The translations under genes were made by a program, and so were the position numbers. A stretch of DNA of 64,000 nucleotides, from positions 1 through 64,000 of the forward strand of contig NZ_NTMG01000082.1 in NCBI RefSeq assembly GCF_002487355.1, in the 5' to 3' direction. Below the pieces are notes generated by a model. The model was not told the origin of the DNA and searched no databases. It worked only from the letters and a program-made list of their open reading frames with translations. Below, in pieces: positions 41,861 to 50,035 of the stretch; the first letter of the stretch is position 1; each line of letters begins with the position of its first letter. The stretch is from Candidatus Methanoperedens sp. BLZ2 (GTDB lineage: Archaea; Halobacteriota; Methanosarcinia; Methanosarcinales; Methanoperedenaceae).

Positions 41861-43201
41861 ATGCAAACCTATTCTACAGAAGTGTACCTCCCCTGTGCTA
41901 TTCCAAATATCTCATATGCAAGTAGACGGAAATCTTTTCTTGATTTTCAGCAAAAACTGTATATTAGTTTGACTCCAATGTCAGCTATTCCTTTCAATTT
42001 TGGTGGTCTAATATTCATTGGCACAGCAGCATATTTTGTGGATGATTTTGAAATGTTTATTGATTTGGACAGGGAAGAAAAAACATTATCTCAGCATCTA
42101 TTTGACCATCCAGAATGGAAGAAAGAATTAGAGGAACTTAATGCCATTGGTGGAATTCGATTTATCCCTAGCAAGAACAACTTCTCTTATTCTTCAGAAG
42201 CATATGCGTATAAAAAACAGTATCAAGGTAAGAACTGGACAAACTTTTCTCTAAGCCCAATAACATTTGAACTTGACATAACCAACAATTGCAACGCACT
42301 TTGTGTTCATTGTTCTAGAGATTCCGGGACATCTGAATCCTTCCTTTCTTTCTACAAAATTAAGAAAATCCTAGAACAATGTGAAAGATTTAAAGTTCAA
42401 GAGTTGTTTGTGATGGGGGGAGAACCACTCCTTCATCCCAGTTTTGAATCTATAATAAAAACAGCAAGGGATTATGGAATAAAGTCCATATTCACAAGCT
42501 CTAATGGAATTCTAATTACGCCAAAAGTTGCAGAAATCTTAGCAAAATATTCAATTTATGTACAAATCAGTATTCACGGTGCTTCAGCTAACACACATGA
42601 GAGTATAACCCGATGCAAGGGATCTTTCAAAAAAGCGTGCGATGCAGTTAAGCTACTACGGTCAAAAAACATCAAAGTTGGGATTTCTTTCACCCTACTC
42701 GAAATAAACAAGAAGGACATATATAGCATACCCGAACTTGCGTTGAATCTTAGAGCGAACAGTTTGCGATATTTAGCTTTGTCTGACATTGGGCGGGGAA
42801 AACAGCTTAAACGCATAAGTGATTCAGAGAGAAATGAAATCGGAAAAAAATTAAAAGAAATTCATGATGTATTTTCCAAACAAGGTCTTGAAATTGCAGT
42901 GAGCGGCTTTCCGTCCATAACTTCTATATCGGAACAGGCGACATTGTATGGCTGTCCAGCTGGTATTACGCATATTCATATGGATTATAAAGGTATCATT
43001 AGTCTTTGTGGAAGTGTAGAAGGATATCAAATTGATAATCAAAAACAACATACCAATATTTTGGATGTGTGGCATGAGGAAAAATTAAGGAAAGTCAGAA
43101 TAGCGTCCCAATGCAAATGCTCATATAGATATATATGTTCAGGAGGATGCAAAGCAAACATATATTCTGCAAGCGAAAAAGATGGAAATTGTTTATGTTA
43201 A
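41861..43201 (+). CDS. Radical SAM/SPASM peptide-modifying-type enzyme
   Basis: A 446-aa protein. The radical SAM motif is NNCNALCVHCS (about 145-155), followed by the SAM-binding FVMGGEPLLHPSF and ISIHG. The C-terminus has SPASM-like cysteines: YGCPAG, ISLCGSVEG and the cluster CKCSYRYICSGGCKAN, then a final CLC. Residues 1-130 form an extra domain that could act as a peptide-recognition element; this is a guess. The start at 41861 is preferred because the only good TATA box lies about 30 bases before it; an ATG at 41840 is the alternative. Enzymes of this layout often mature peptides; a 61-aa ORF lies 156 bases downstream. Base composition is more AT-rich than the flanks. Confidence 0.85.
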   Translation: MQTYSTEVYLPCAIPNISYASRRKSFLDFQQKLYISLTPMSAIPFNFGGLIFIGTAAYFVDDFEMFIDLDREEKTLSQHLFDHPEWKKELEELNAIGGIRFIPSKNNFSYSSEAYAYKKQYQGKNWTNFSLSPITFELDITNNCNALCVHCSRDSGTSESFLSFYKIKKILEQCERFKVQELFVMGGEPLLHPSFESIIKTARDYGIKSIFTSSNGILITPKVAEILAKYSIYVQISIHGASANTHESITRCKGSFKKACDAVKLLRSKNIKVGISFTLLEINKKDIYSIPELALNLRANSLRYLALSDIGRGKQLKRISDSERNEIGKKLKEIHDVFSKQGLEIAVSGFPSITSISEQATLYGCPAGITHIHMDYKGIISLCGSVEGYQIDNQKQHTNILDVWHEEKLRKVRIASQCKCSYRYICSGGCKANIYSASEKDGNCLC

Positions 43202-43357
43202 CTTACCTCTGATTAATATTATGAAATTTATATCTCTCTTGAAGATTTATATTATAAACTCGATTAGAAAGTTAAAAAAATTTTCTCACAGGCAAATATT
43301 TCTTTTCTACCGAAACGCTTATTAGTCTTAGAGAAATTAGAATAATAATTAAACCAT

Positions 43358-43543
43358 ATGGAAAGGGAGGAATTAATTATTAAACACGAGTTAAATTTAA
43401 ATAAGGTATGCGATGCTACAGAATATATTTTTGAAGAAAATATTATAAAATTTCAACAAGTTGATACATTTGAACAAGATATTATGGGTCAAAATAAATG
43501 CCTTAGAGATTATGGTTGCAGTTTACAGATTGAGAGGTCTTGA
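43358..43543 (+). CDS. 61-aa small protein downstream of the radical SAM gene
   Basis: ATG at 43358 encodes 61 residues with an acidic N-terminal half (MEREELIIKHELNLNKVC, then EYIFEENIIKFQQVD) and a C-terminal part with two cysteines (NKCLRDYGCSLQIERS). A leader-plus-Cys-core layout is what a radical-SAM-modified peptide would need, but no glycine leader site is seen. It could equally be a small unrelated protein. The 150 bases before it and the 220 bases after it show no other gene. Confidence 0.4.
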   Translation: MEREELIIKHELNLNKVCDATEYIFEENIIKFQQVDTFEQDIMGQNKCLRDYGCSLQIERS

Positions 43544-43764
43544 AGGTCCTGAAATTTTTGGAGATGCATTCCCGCCCGTTAGTAATTAAAGTCATAATTT
43601 TGTAAAGATGCGTATATGGCACTAATGAAGATATAACTCCGGTTGAATGATGCCAGTACAAACGACAAATTCACATAATTTCTATTGAACTTCTATTTAT
43701 ATTTCACTCAAAATGATACGAAACAGAAACTCAAAAAACCCACTTGTTTTGTTATATAAACATC

Positions 43765-44325
43765 CTATTTAATAATAGGAACAATCATGCTTCTACACAT
43801 ACAAGGCCCTTTGTTAGGTTTAATTATACACATAACTCTATAAAAACCGTCTCTAGGAATAAAAATAATGCTAGTTTCTTCATACCCTTGCTTAGGAAAA
43901 ATGTATGAAAGTTGTTGAGAGAAATAGAATAAATTAACACATTTACTAAACTTATCTGAATAGTTTTTTGGTAATAAGTGTATAGGATAAATCGATTCAT
44001 AATTTTTTTCGGCAAACTCACTTATTTTACAATCTTTATGTCCTTTTTCTGTATCTCTTAATTCTGGATATGATAAAAGATCTTTTTCACCAATACCTTC
44101 ATCTATGAATAATTGTGCTATGTTTACTTTAAACTTGCTTTTACTTTTATTCTCTAATTTGGTAGTTACGATTATATACCGCTCACCGTTTAAAAAATTT
44201 GATTGACAATTCATCGCTAAATTTCCTATTGGTTCTTTTTCTTTGAGATAAGTGTATATCTGCCATAATATAGAAAAGAAACCTAGAATAGCTCCGATAA
44301 TTGCTGTCGTTGCGATAACGTCCAT
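43765..44325 (-). CDS. Hypothetical protein with N-terminal membrane anchor
   Basis: A 186-aa orphan. Residues about 4-26 are a membrane helix (ATTAIIGAILGFFSILWQIYTYL), followed by a soluble β-rich domain with RYIIVTTKLENKSKSKFKV, the kind of strand pattern seen in effector-associated orphan proteins. Several cysteines (CQSNF, CKISE, GPCMCRS) are scattered. No family recognised. AT-rich like the rest of the island. Confidence 0.7.
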   Translation of the reverse strand: MDVIATTAIIGAILGFFSILWQIYTYLKEKEPIGNLAMNCQSNFLNGERYIIVTTKLENKSKSKFKVNIAQLFIDEGIGEKDLLSYPELRDTEKGHKDCKISEFAEKNYESIYPIHLLPKNYSDKFSKCVNLFYFSQQLSYIFPKQGYEETSIIFIPRDGFYRVMCIIKPNKGPCMCRSMIVPIIK

Positions 44326-44632
44326 TTTATCTTAACTCACTTTATATTGATCAATATCCACTATTCCTCATATTTTTTACCTTTGTTTCTATGTACCATT
44401 TAAATGGTGATATAATTGATATAAAACTTATGATTTTTATAGATATTCTTTGTTCATTTGAAATAAATTTAAAATGTTTCTGCATAGAAGCCTATTACAC
44501 TATGGTTTGTGTTATATCACTCTCTGGACCTACATAAATGAGTGGGTAAGGAGGGATTTTTCAAATGAGTTCCTTATGAAAATATGTTACATGTTTAAAA
44601 ATACATTAATAGTTAATACTTTATATAGTGAA
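44326..44632. other. AT-rich intergenic stretch
   Basis: About 300 bases between two minus-strand orphans. It is very AT-rich, with no ORF, tRNA or strong hairpin. It must hold the promoter of the 186-aa gene at its left end and the terminator of the 248-aa gene at its right end. Confidence 0.4.
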
Positions 44633-45379
44633 TCATTTTAATACTTCAATTCTTCTACAACCTAAATGAATTATGAGATGAAAAATTGTTAATAAATCTT
44701 CAGTCATTGAAAAAAGTTGCAGGAAAGACATAGCAGGTATCTTAACCGCCTCACTATTTTCAGAGTAAATCATGATTGAATTAATATCTTTGTAGTATAT
44801 ATAATTGCTATGTGCTCCAGCGTTCCTCAAAGTCCTGATTTTTAATGGATCAGAATTAAGCCCATTGACAACTTCTTTAATGAATTTTGTATTTTTACTG
44901 GACCCCTCAAGACTGGATAAAATTTCGGGAATATATTTATAGTTATTTGTACGTTTATTATTTTTTTTATATTTGAAATTTGACCAAGTTAGCTCCTCTT
45001 TTCCTTTTACTCGTAGGATGAAATCAACAACCAATAAACAATTCTTAAGAGGTCCTTCTATCTCTTGACAAAATATTGGATAAAAAGTATGAATAGCGTT
45101 TTCAATGGTGAAAATATTTGAATTTTTCGACACTAATTTTTTATCCCAAAATATAAATAAATTTTCATAAAATATGGAACGATCTACATAATTAATCATT
45201 CGTGTAATTAATTCATCTGACCATAGTTCAATTAATTTATCTTTGGATTTACTATCCAAGCAACATTGGAATAGTTCCAAACATTCTAAAATCAATGACT
45301 TTTGAAAGCTTTTGGCTTCTCCAACATGTTCTAACTTTTTCTCTATGAAGAGATTTTCGTACTTATCTAAATTTATCAC
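44633..45379 (-). CDS. Orphan protein with a HEPN-like RNxxxH motif
   Basis: A 248-aa all-helical protein. Near residue 187 it has IRTLRNAGAHSNY, which fits the RNxxxH motif of HEPN-superfamily RNases; the helix before it (KFIKEVVNGLNSDPLKI) and after it (FLQLFSMTEDLLTIFHLIIHL) are in keeping with a HEPN bundle. HEPN proteins are common in toxin and defence systems. No partner gene is adjacent. The assignment rests on one motif. Confidence 0.6.
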   Translation of the reverse strand: MINLDKYENLFIEKKLEHVGEAKSFQKSLILECLELFQCCLDSKSKDKLIELWSDELITRMINYVDRSIFYENLFIFWDKKLVSKNSNIFTIENAIHTFYPIFCQEIEGPLKNCLLVVDFILRVKGKEELTWSNFKYKKNNKRTNNYKYIPEILSSLEGSSKNTKFIKEVVNGLNSDPLKIRTLRNAGAHSNYIYYKDINSIMIYSENSEAVKIPAMSFLQLFSMTEDLLTIFHLIIHLGCRRIEVLK

Positions 45380-45628
45380 AATATTGGTTTGATTTCCATG
45401 ATTTATAATAATATTGGATAATGTCTCATTTCACGGTTGTTTAACGGGGGACTCATTAGGCCCAAAAACTGAACACGATCAAATTTGTGTTTTATAATCG
45501 TCTTATAGCTTTCATCAATTTGGCGCGAATCTATCAAAATCCTGAAACCATCCTCTTCTATAGTCTATTTTCCAACTTAAAGATAACAAATAAGTATCCC
45601 TTTTGATCTAATAATCATCCGATGAATC

Positions 45629-46279
45629 ATGCATACCACTGAAGATATATCGATCGGCTACGATGTTCTGGAAGCAAATAAAAAACTTGCGAGAAACAAC
45701 CGGACCACCCTTGAAAAATATGGAATTACAGCTTTTAATATCATGGGCGCAATAGGCTCAGGGAAAACATTACTGATCGAAAAGACTATTGGGCGGCTGG
45801 GGGATAGTTACAGGATCGGCGCCATTGCGGGGGATGTAGTAGCACGCCTTGATGCATCCAGGTTTGAAAAGCTGGGCATACCTGTGATAGGGTTGAACAC
45901 AGGAAAGGAGTGTCACCTGGATGCCCACCTTGTTGAGCACGGACTTTCCAAGCTTCCTCTTGATAAACTGGATATATTGTTCATAGAAAATGTGGGAAAC
46001 CTCATCTGCCCCGCGGATTTTGAACTTGGGGAGCATAAACGGATTGTGATCGTAAGCGTCAGTGAAGGGGATGATATTGTTGAGAAACATCCCCTGATAT
46101 TTAGCACGGCTGACCTTATTATCATAAATAAGATCGATATTGCAGAAGCCGTAAATGCAGATGCTGATAAAATGGTAAGAGATGCCCGTATCATCAATCC
46201 GCGTATTGATGTCCTTAAGATGAGCCTCAAAACAGGAGAAGGATTTGATAAGTGGGTAGAATTTATATTCATGGCGTGA
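45629..46279 (+). CDS. hypB: Hydrogenase nickel-incorporation GTPase HypB
   Basis: A 216-aa HypB/SIMIBI GTPase. P-loop GAIGSGKTLL (about 41-50), the metal-binding GKECHLDAHLVEHGL, switch IENVGNLICPADFELGEH and base motif NKIDIAEA are all present. It drives nickel insertion with HypA. No histidine-rich nickel store is seen at the N-terminus. It stands alone apart from the toxin-antitoxin remnant 12 bases downstream. Confidence 0.94.
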   Translation: MHTTEDISIGYDVLEANKKLARNNRTTLEKYGITAFNIMGAIGSGKTLLIEKTIGRLGDSYRIGAIAGDVVARLDASRFEKLGIPVIGLNTGKECHLDAHLVEHGLSKLPLDKLDILFIENVGNLICPADFELGEHKRIVIVSVSEGDDIVEKHPLIFSTADLIIINKIDIAEAVNADADKMVRDARIINPRIDVLKMSLKTGEGFDKWVEFIFMA

Positions 46280-46291
46280 ATATACAAGAAT

Positions 46292-46516
46292 ATGATTATT
46301 AATCGAATCACCATTGATCCCGAAGTCATGTCCGGACAACCCTGTATAAGGGGCTTAAGAATACCTGTCCCATTTATCCTGCGATTACTTGCAACAGGTA
46401 AAACTATACATCAAATTTTAGAGGATTATCCTGAGCTGGAAGAAGAGGATATAAGGCAGACATTAAGTTTCGCTTCATGGGCGACTTCAGAAAAAACGAT
46501 CACGGTAACAGCATGA
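46292..46516 (+). CDS. DUF433 antitoxin-type protein
   Basis: A 74-aa winged-helix-type DUF433 protein, with the family phrase ITIDPEVMSGQPCIRGLRIPV and the closing segment LEDYPELEEEDIRQTLSFASWAT. DUF433 proteins are antitoxins paired with DUF5615 PIN-like toxins. Its stop overlaps the next gene's ATG (ATGA), as usual for such pairs. Confidence 0.85.
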   Translation: MIINRITIDPEVMSGQPCIRGLRIPVPFILRLLATGKTIHQILEDYPELEEEDIRQTLSFASWATSEKTITVTA

Positions 46517-46710
46517 AGTTCCTCGTGGACATGCCATTGTCCCCAAAAACTGTCCGTTTTTTAAAGAATTTGGGATATGAAGCGATAAGAGTAAGCGAGC
46601 TTGGAATGTCAAAATCAAAGGATAAAGACATCTTTGATTATGCAGGGGTGATTGTAATTATTGAAGACACACAAATCCGTATCAGAGAACTGCCAATTGG
46701 AAAAAATTAA
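46513..46710 (+). pseudogene. DUF5615 PIN-like toxin with internal deletion
   Basis: 65 codons. It starts like a DUF5615 toxin (MKFLVDMPLSPKTVRFLKNLGYEAIRVSEL, then KDKDIFDYA) and ends like one (IVIIEDTQIRIRELPIG), but the about 50 residues between, which normally hold the central acidic residues, are missing without a change of frame. The usual length is about 110-120 aa. The toxin is therefore probably inactive while the antitoxin is intact. Confidence 0.72.
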
Positions 46711-46726
46711 TTTAAATCAAGATTGG

Positions 46727-46771
46727 GAGACATCCCCCTGATATTTTGTACGGTTGACCTTATTATCATAA
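46727..46771 (+). repeat. Duplicated fragment of hypB
   Basis: About 45 bases closely match hypB at 46082-46128: both read catcccc, ctgatattt, acgg, then tgaccttattatcataa, with only a few substitutions and small gaps. It lies 450 bases after the hypB stop, beyond the toxin-antitoxin pair, and is followed by stops. The remaining bases to 46970 show only a TATA-like ctatatatacc at 46877-46887, likely the promoter of the 27-aa ORF. Confidence 0.6.
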
Positions 46772-46973
46772 GTTAATGCCCGTTGACCCGGTGGGCGATT
46801 TCCAACCACAAGAATTGATGCTGCTAAAATTAACATAATAATGACAATTATACTAAGCATTAAAATTTTAATGCACCTATATATACCTTGAAATATCTTT
46901 TACTTATTGGATATATCGACAGGTGTTTTTCATTGAGAAACAAAACTCAAAAAAGAAACAGGAGGTATAAAAT

Positions 46974-47057
46974 ATGACATATCATATAGGCAGGTACAGG
47001 ATTTTTGCAAAGGACTTAGAAGGTGCAAGAAAAGCATATTTCCAGATGGCAAAATAA
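46974..47057 (+). CDS. 27-aa microprotein with a strong ribosome site
   Basis: ATG at 46974 is preceded by acaggaggtataaaat, an ideal site. It encodes 27 residues: MTYHIGRYRIFAKDLEGA then RKAYFQMAK. Basic and probably helical with an aromatic N-terminal strand. A TATA box (ctatatatacc, 46877) lies upstream and the gene ends 36 bases before the convergent dph2. Not recognised. Confidence 0.55.
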   Translation: MTYHIGRYRIFAKDLEGARKAYFQMAK

Positions 47058-47092
47058 GTTGAAATAAGAATCATTATTTTTTCAACCACTTC

Positions 47093-48088
47093 TCACAATA
47101 ATTCTTGCATTTTATCTTCCAATATCTCATCCATTACCAGCGCATCCCACATTCTTTCCCCGAGGACAATTTCAAATTCCTGCGGCGTAAGGACTGGTAC
47201 ATGGAATCTTTCTGCATCGTCGATAGTGATCCTCGGACAAGCAGTATTAACATATGCATCTACTTTAAAAGCCAGTAATTGTTCAGGCGTCACAAGATCC
47301 ATTATAATAATTTGTGCCTTCTTTCCATGCTCCCCTGCAATTTGCACAAGTTTTTTTGCAAGATCTATCCTGTTCTGTCCGGTTTTTGAAGAAACTATGA
47401 TTCCAAAGACCCTTGCATCCATTGACTTTGCAATATATCCGCTTCGCTTTCGCAAGAACTTCTCAGGAGATACTTCGATTGCCTTGTTTAAATATGGGTC
47501 TGCCGCAACTACTCTTTTTCCCGTGGCGATCGCCACACCGAGTGGATGGAAAATACCGCTGCCGATATAAAGATATTCATCACAATCAAGACGTGCTGCC
47601 GTGAAATTGCATCCAAGAACCTGTCCGGGATAACTTACTCTTAAATCACCTTTTCCCGTTATCCCTTCCATTCCATGTTCCAGCAGGAAATTGGAGACCT
47701 CATCCAGTTTATGTATGTGCTGGACTGTGGTTATGAGGCCGATCTTATTGGCCGCTAAAAGTGGAAGTGCAGTTTTTACACACGGCAAAACATCAACATT
47801 AGAGCGCGTTTCAATAAAAACCACATTGTCGAAATTACCCATCTTTGAATGCCCGAAATGGAACATGATCTCGACTTTTCCTGCAAGGGATATATCGATA
47901 TCACACGCCCCAAAACAGGGATTTCCTGATATCAAAATGTCTGCTCCTGTTCGTTCTTCAAGCATCTGGGAAACGGAAAAAGCCTGTCTCTTAAAACCTT
48001 CGGGAAACTGGAGCCCGACTTTTTTAAAGTGCTTTTCTTTTATGATGTTTATTATTTTCTCTAAATCAAAATCGAACTGGTTTTTCAT
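47093..48088 (-). CDS. dph2: Diphthamide synthase Dph2 (archaeal radical-type)
   Basis: A 331-aa enzyme that transfers the 3-amino-3-carboxypropyl group of SAM to a histidine of elongation factor 2, the first step of diphthamide. The three cluster cysteines, one from each repeat domain, are in [11 protein letters not shown] (about 58), GQVLGCNF (about 160) and NTACPRIT (about 284). Length and order match archaeal Dph2. It overlaps the upstream methyltransferase gene by four bases (ATGA-type), so the two translation-factor/rRNA genes are an operon. Confidence 0.94.
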   Translation of the reverse strand: MKNQFDFDLEKIINIIKEKHFKKVGLQFPEGFKRQAFSVSQMLEERTGADILISGNPCFGACDIDISLAGKVEIMFHFGHSKMGNFDNVVFIETRSNVDVLPCVKTALPLLAANKIGLITTVQHIHKLDEVSNFLLEHGMEGITGKGDLRVSYPGQVLGCNFTAARLDCDEYLYIGSGIFHPLGVAIATGKRVVAADPYLNKAIEVSPEKFLRKRSGYIAKSMDARVFGIIVSSKTGQNRIDLAKKLVQIAGEHGKKAQIIIMDLVTPEQLLAFKVDAYVNTACPRITIDDAERFHVPVLTPQEFEIVLGERMWDALVMDEILEDKMQELL

Positions 48089-48738
48089 AATTTCCTTGCT
48101 ATAACATATTCTTCTTTTTTCTGCGCTTTCATTATTTGTATGATCTTAAATCCCATCAATGATAATTCTTCAATAATTGTTCCACTATCAATATCACTTT
48201 TTTCTGGCAATTTTAAGACCCAAAGCAGCATCCCGCCTCTTTTCAATGCAGGAAGCAGATTCTTAAGAGCTTTTAATGAACTTTGTGGTTCCACTGTAAT
48301 GTCAAGAAGCAAAACATCATATTTTTCATTGTCATGTGCCATCGTGAAAGCATCAGCGAATTCAATTGTGATATTCTCGTGTTCATGTGCTATTTTTCCA
48401 AGTTCAGAATGGAATTCGTGGCTGAATTCAATTCCGTGAACGCAAGAGGCAAGCTCTGATGCATGCAACAGGAAGCCTCCTGCGCTTGAACCAACATCCA
48501 GGACAGTACCGCCTTTTTTAATTATATTTGTCTTCTCCTGTATATCTTTAAGTTTCCAATACCCTGCGGGCTTGTCCAGACCTGGTGTTATTTCAATTCT
48601 ATCAGAATATGCGACATCAAATGAAGGTCTGGTTATGACCCTGTCATTTACTTTGACATGCCCTTCCATTATTGCGCGTTTTGCCCTGCCCCTGGAACCG
48701 ACATTGCCGATTTCCACAACATAGGAGTCAAGCCTCAT
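48085..48738 (-). CDS. S4-domain FtsJ-like (TlyA type) RNA methyltransferase
   Basis: A 217-aa protein. Residues 1-60 are an S4 RNA-binding domain ([34 protein letters not shown]). A Rossmann methyltransferase follows with the SAM loop [20 protein letters not shown] and [10 protein letters not shown]. The catalytic lysine of FtsJ-type 2'-O-methyltransferases is probably in VLKLPEKS. TlyA-type enzymes methylate ribosomal RNA; the target here is unknown. First gene of the operon with dph2. Confidence 0.85.
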   Translation of the reverse strand: MRLDSYVVEIGNVGSRGRAKRAIMEGHVKVNDRVITRPSFDVAYSDRIEITPGLDKPAGYWKLKDIQEKTNIIKKGGTVLDVGSSAGGFLLHASELASCVHGIEFSHEFHSELGKIAHEHENITIEFADAFTMAHDNEKYDVLLLDITVEPQSSLKALKNLLPALKRGGMLLWVLKLPEKSDIDSGTIIEELSLMGFKIIQIMKAQKKEEYVIARKL

Positions 48739-48808
48739 GAAACACCTTTTTCACTGATATCATTCAAAAGGTTAATAGCAAATCAACTATATTAAAAGCA
48801 TACTCCAT

Positions 48809-48894
48809 GCCGAGGTGGCAGAGCGGACTAACGCGGCAGGCTCGAGACCTGTTTTACCTTCCGGTAAGCTAGGGTTCAAATCCCTACCTCGGCG
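48809..48894 (+). tRNA. tRNA-Ser (anticodon CGA)
   Basis: An 86-base class II tRNA. Acceptor arms GCCGAGG (48809-48815) and CCTCGGC (48887-48893) pair fully, with discriminator G. The anticodon loop is CTCGAGA, giving CGA (serine, UCG). A long variable arm (ttttaccttccggtaagc) and the T-arm AGGG-TTCAAAT-CCCT are present. No intron and no encoded CCA. A TATA-like ctatattaa lies about 20 bases upstream. Confidence 0.95.
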
Positions 48895-49041
48895 TCGACC
48901 TTTCTCGTTCAATTATGACAAAAACTTCGCTGCCATGAAGATACGTGTTGTCAATATATTCATTTATTACCCGTAAATTCATAAGTATTCGCTATAACTC
49001 TTTGCGCCTTTTGCCATCTCTGCGGCGCCAATTACTGAATC

Positions 49042-49103
49042 CCACCCTGAAACCTCTGCGCTCGAACAGCGCCGGGCAAAGTGCGCGCATCCGGCTGCCC
49101 CGC
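49042..49103 (+). repeat. GC-rich direct repeat, copy 1
   Basis: About 62 bases starting CCACCCTGAAACCTCTG and ending CGGCTGCCCCGC. They match 49921-49979 with one substitution and a 3-base indel. Much richer in GC than the surroundings. It lies between the tRNA-Ser gene and the stop of the first winged-helix gene; nothing coding is seen there. Confidence 0.75.
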
Positions 49104-49142
49104 GCCGACCCGCAACCTGGAGTCGGCGCCCTTCACTAACAT

Positions 49143-49511
49143 CTATGCTGATGTTATTTCTTCAGCTTCAGTAGCATGTGACCTGCCAATAATTTTAACT
49201 GCGCCTCTTTTTTCTTTTTCGACAAGTTTTCCAAGGCGTTCTGAAACAATAAATCGCTCAAGCATTAAGATGATCTTTGCTTTTGGATTATCATGGTTGA
49301 GCTGGTAAAGCTGCGTATTCCCGACCTTTTTTACTTTTTTAATAATATCTTCTTGTAATAATTTATTTATATGAGCATAAACCGTTGCTTTTGTTATACT
49401 GGTCATTCGTGAGATATCAGGGCCTGATAGGGTTTCATCATGATTTTCTGCAAATGTTTCAACTATTTTGACCTGAGGGCAATCTCCAAAAAGTTCTGAT
49501 AACACATACAT
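49143..49511 (-). CDS. Winged-helix transcriptional regulator
   Basis: A 122-aa DNA-binding protein. The helix-turn-helix is visible in ETLSGPDISRMTSITKATVYAHINKLLQEDIIKKVKKVGNTQLYQLN (about 27-73), then a helical C-terminus (ILMLERFIVSERLGKLVEKEKRGAVKIIG). The start YVLSELFGDCPQVKIVETFAEN is typical of a euryarchaeal regulator group. The regulated genes are unknown. Confidence 0.82.
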   Translation of the reverse strand: MYVLSELFGDCPQVKIVETFAENHDETLSGPDISRMTSITKATVYAHINKLLQEDIIKKVKKVGNTQLYQLNHDNPKAKIILMLERFIVSERLGKLVEKEKRGAVKIIGRSHATEAEEITSA

Positions 49512-49612
49512 GGCATATCTCCAGTTTAATATTTAGTCTTTAAGTTTAGTAATTATACTACTTAACTCTTTTGCGCTGTATTTATAAAGTTCTTTACCTT
49601 TTTGAGCTTCAA

Positions 49613-49906
49613 ATGAATTACATGGATCTTACTAATGATGAACGCAAAGTCCTTGAGCTACTTGGTAAGCTGCATGTATCGCAGAATAAGAACATCAATG
49701 AAGCAACCATACGCAAAAAGTTGCCCTCTAAATATCATGGCAATCTGCATGAAACTATTAAAAACCTGCATAAAAAAGGACTTTTAAGATATTATCGCTC
49801 TCAAAATTATTGTTTGACCGATGAAGGCAAAAAGATTGCCGAGAGTTTGGCAATCGAGCTGTTTAAGAAAACATATGGAGACCTCAGAATTCTGTTAATA
49901 ATGTAG
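49613..49906 (+). CDS. Small winged-helix protein
   Basis: A 97-aa protein with a winged-helix fold: LTNDERKVLELLGKLHVSQNKNINEATIRKKLP, then NLHETIKNLHKKGLLRYYRSQNYCLTDEGKKIAESL, the recognition helix and wing. It is divergent from the preceding regulator. ATG at 49613 is chosen over an upstream TTG, which would add a hydrophobic, unlikely N-terminus. Role unknown. Confidence 0.78.
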   Translation: MNYMDLTNDERKVLELLGKLHVSQNKNINEATIRKKLPSKYHGNLHETIKNLHKKGLLRYYRSQNYCLTDEGKKIAESLAIELFKKTYGDLRILLIM

Positions 49907-49920
49907 ACTTCACGGTTCCG

Positions 49921-49979
49921 CCACCCTGAAACCTCTGTGCTCGAACAGCGCCGGGCAAAGTGCGCGCCGGCTGCCCCGC
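49921..49979 (+). repeat. GC-rich direct repeat, copy 2
   Basis: About 59 bases matching 49042-49103. It begins 14 bases after the stop of the small winged-helix gene and lies before the 3' end of the DHQ synthase II gene. The two copies bracket the pair of winged-helix genes. Confidence 0.75.
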
Positions 49980-50035
49980 AGCCTGCCTCCTGCACTCTCC
50001 TCAAGCGCCTTAGAGACTATGCCCACGCCGGAAGC

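Noticed and set aside
48900-49140. GC-rich segment as an rRNA or other stable RNA gene
   Set aside because: No rRNA or tRNA signature; the matching second copy at 49921 shows it is a repeat instead.
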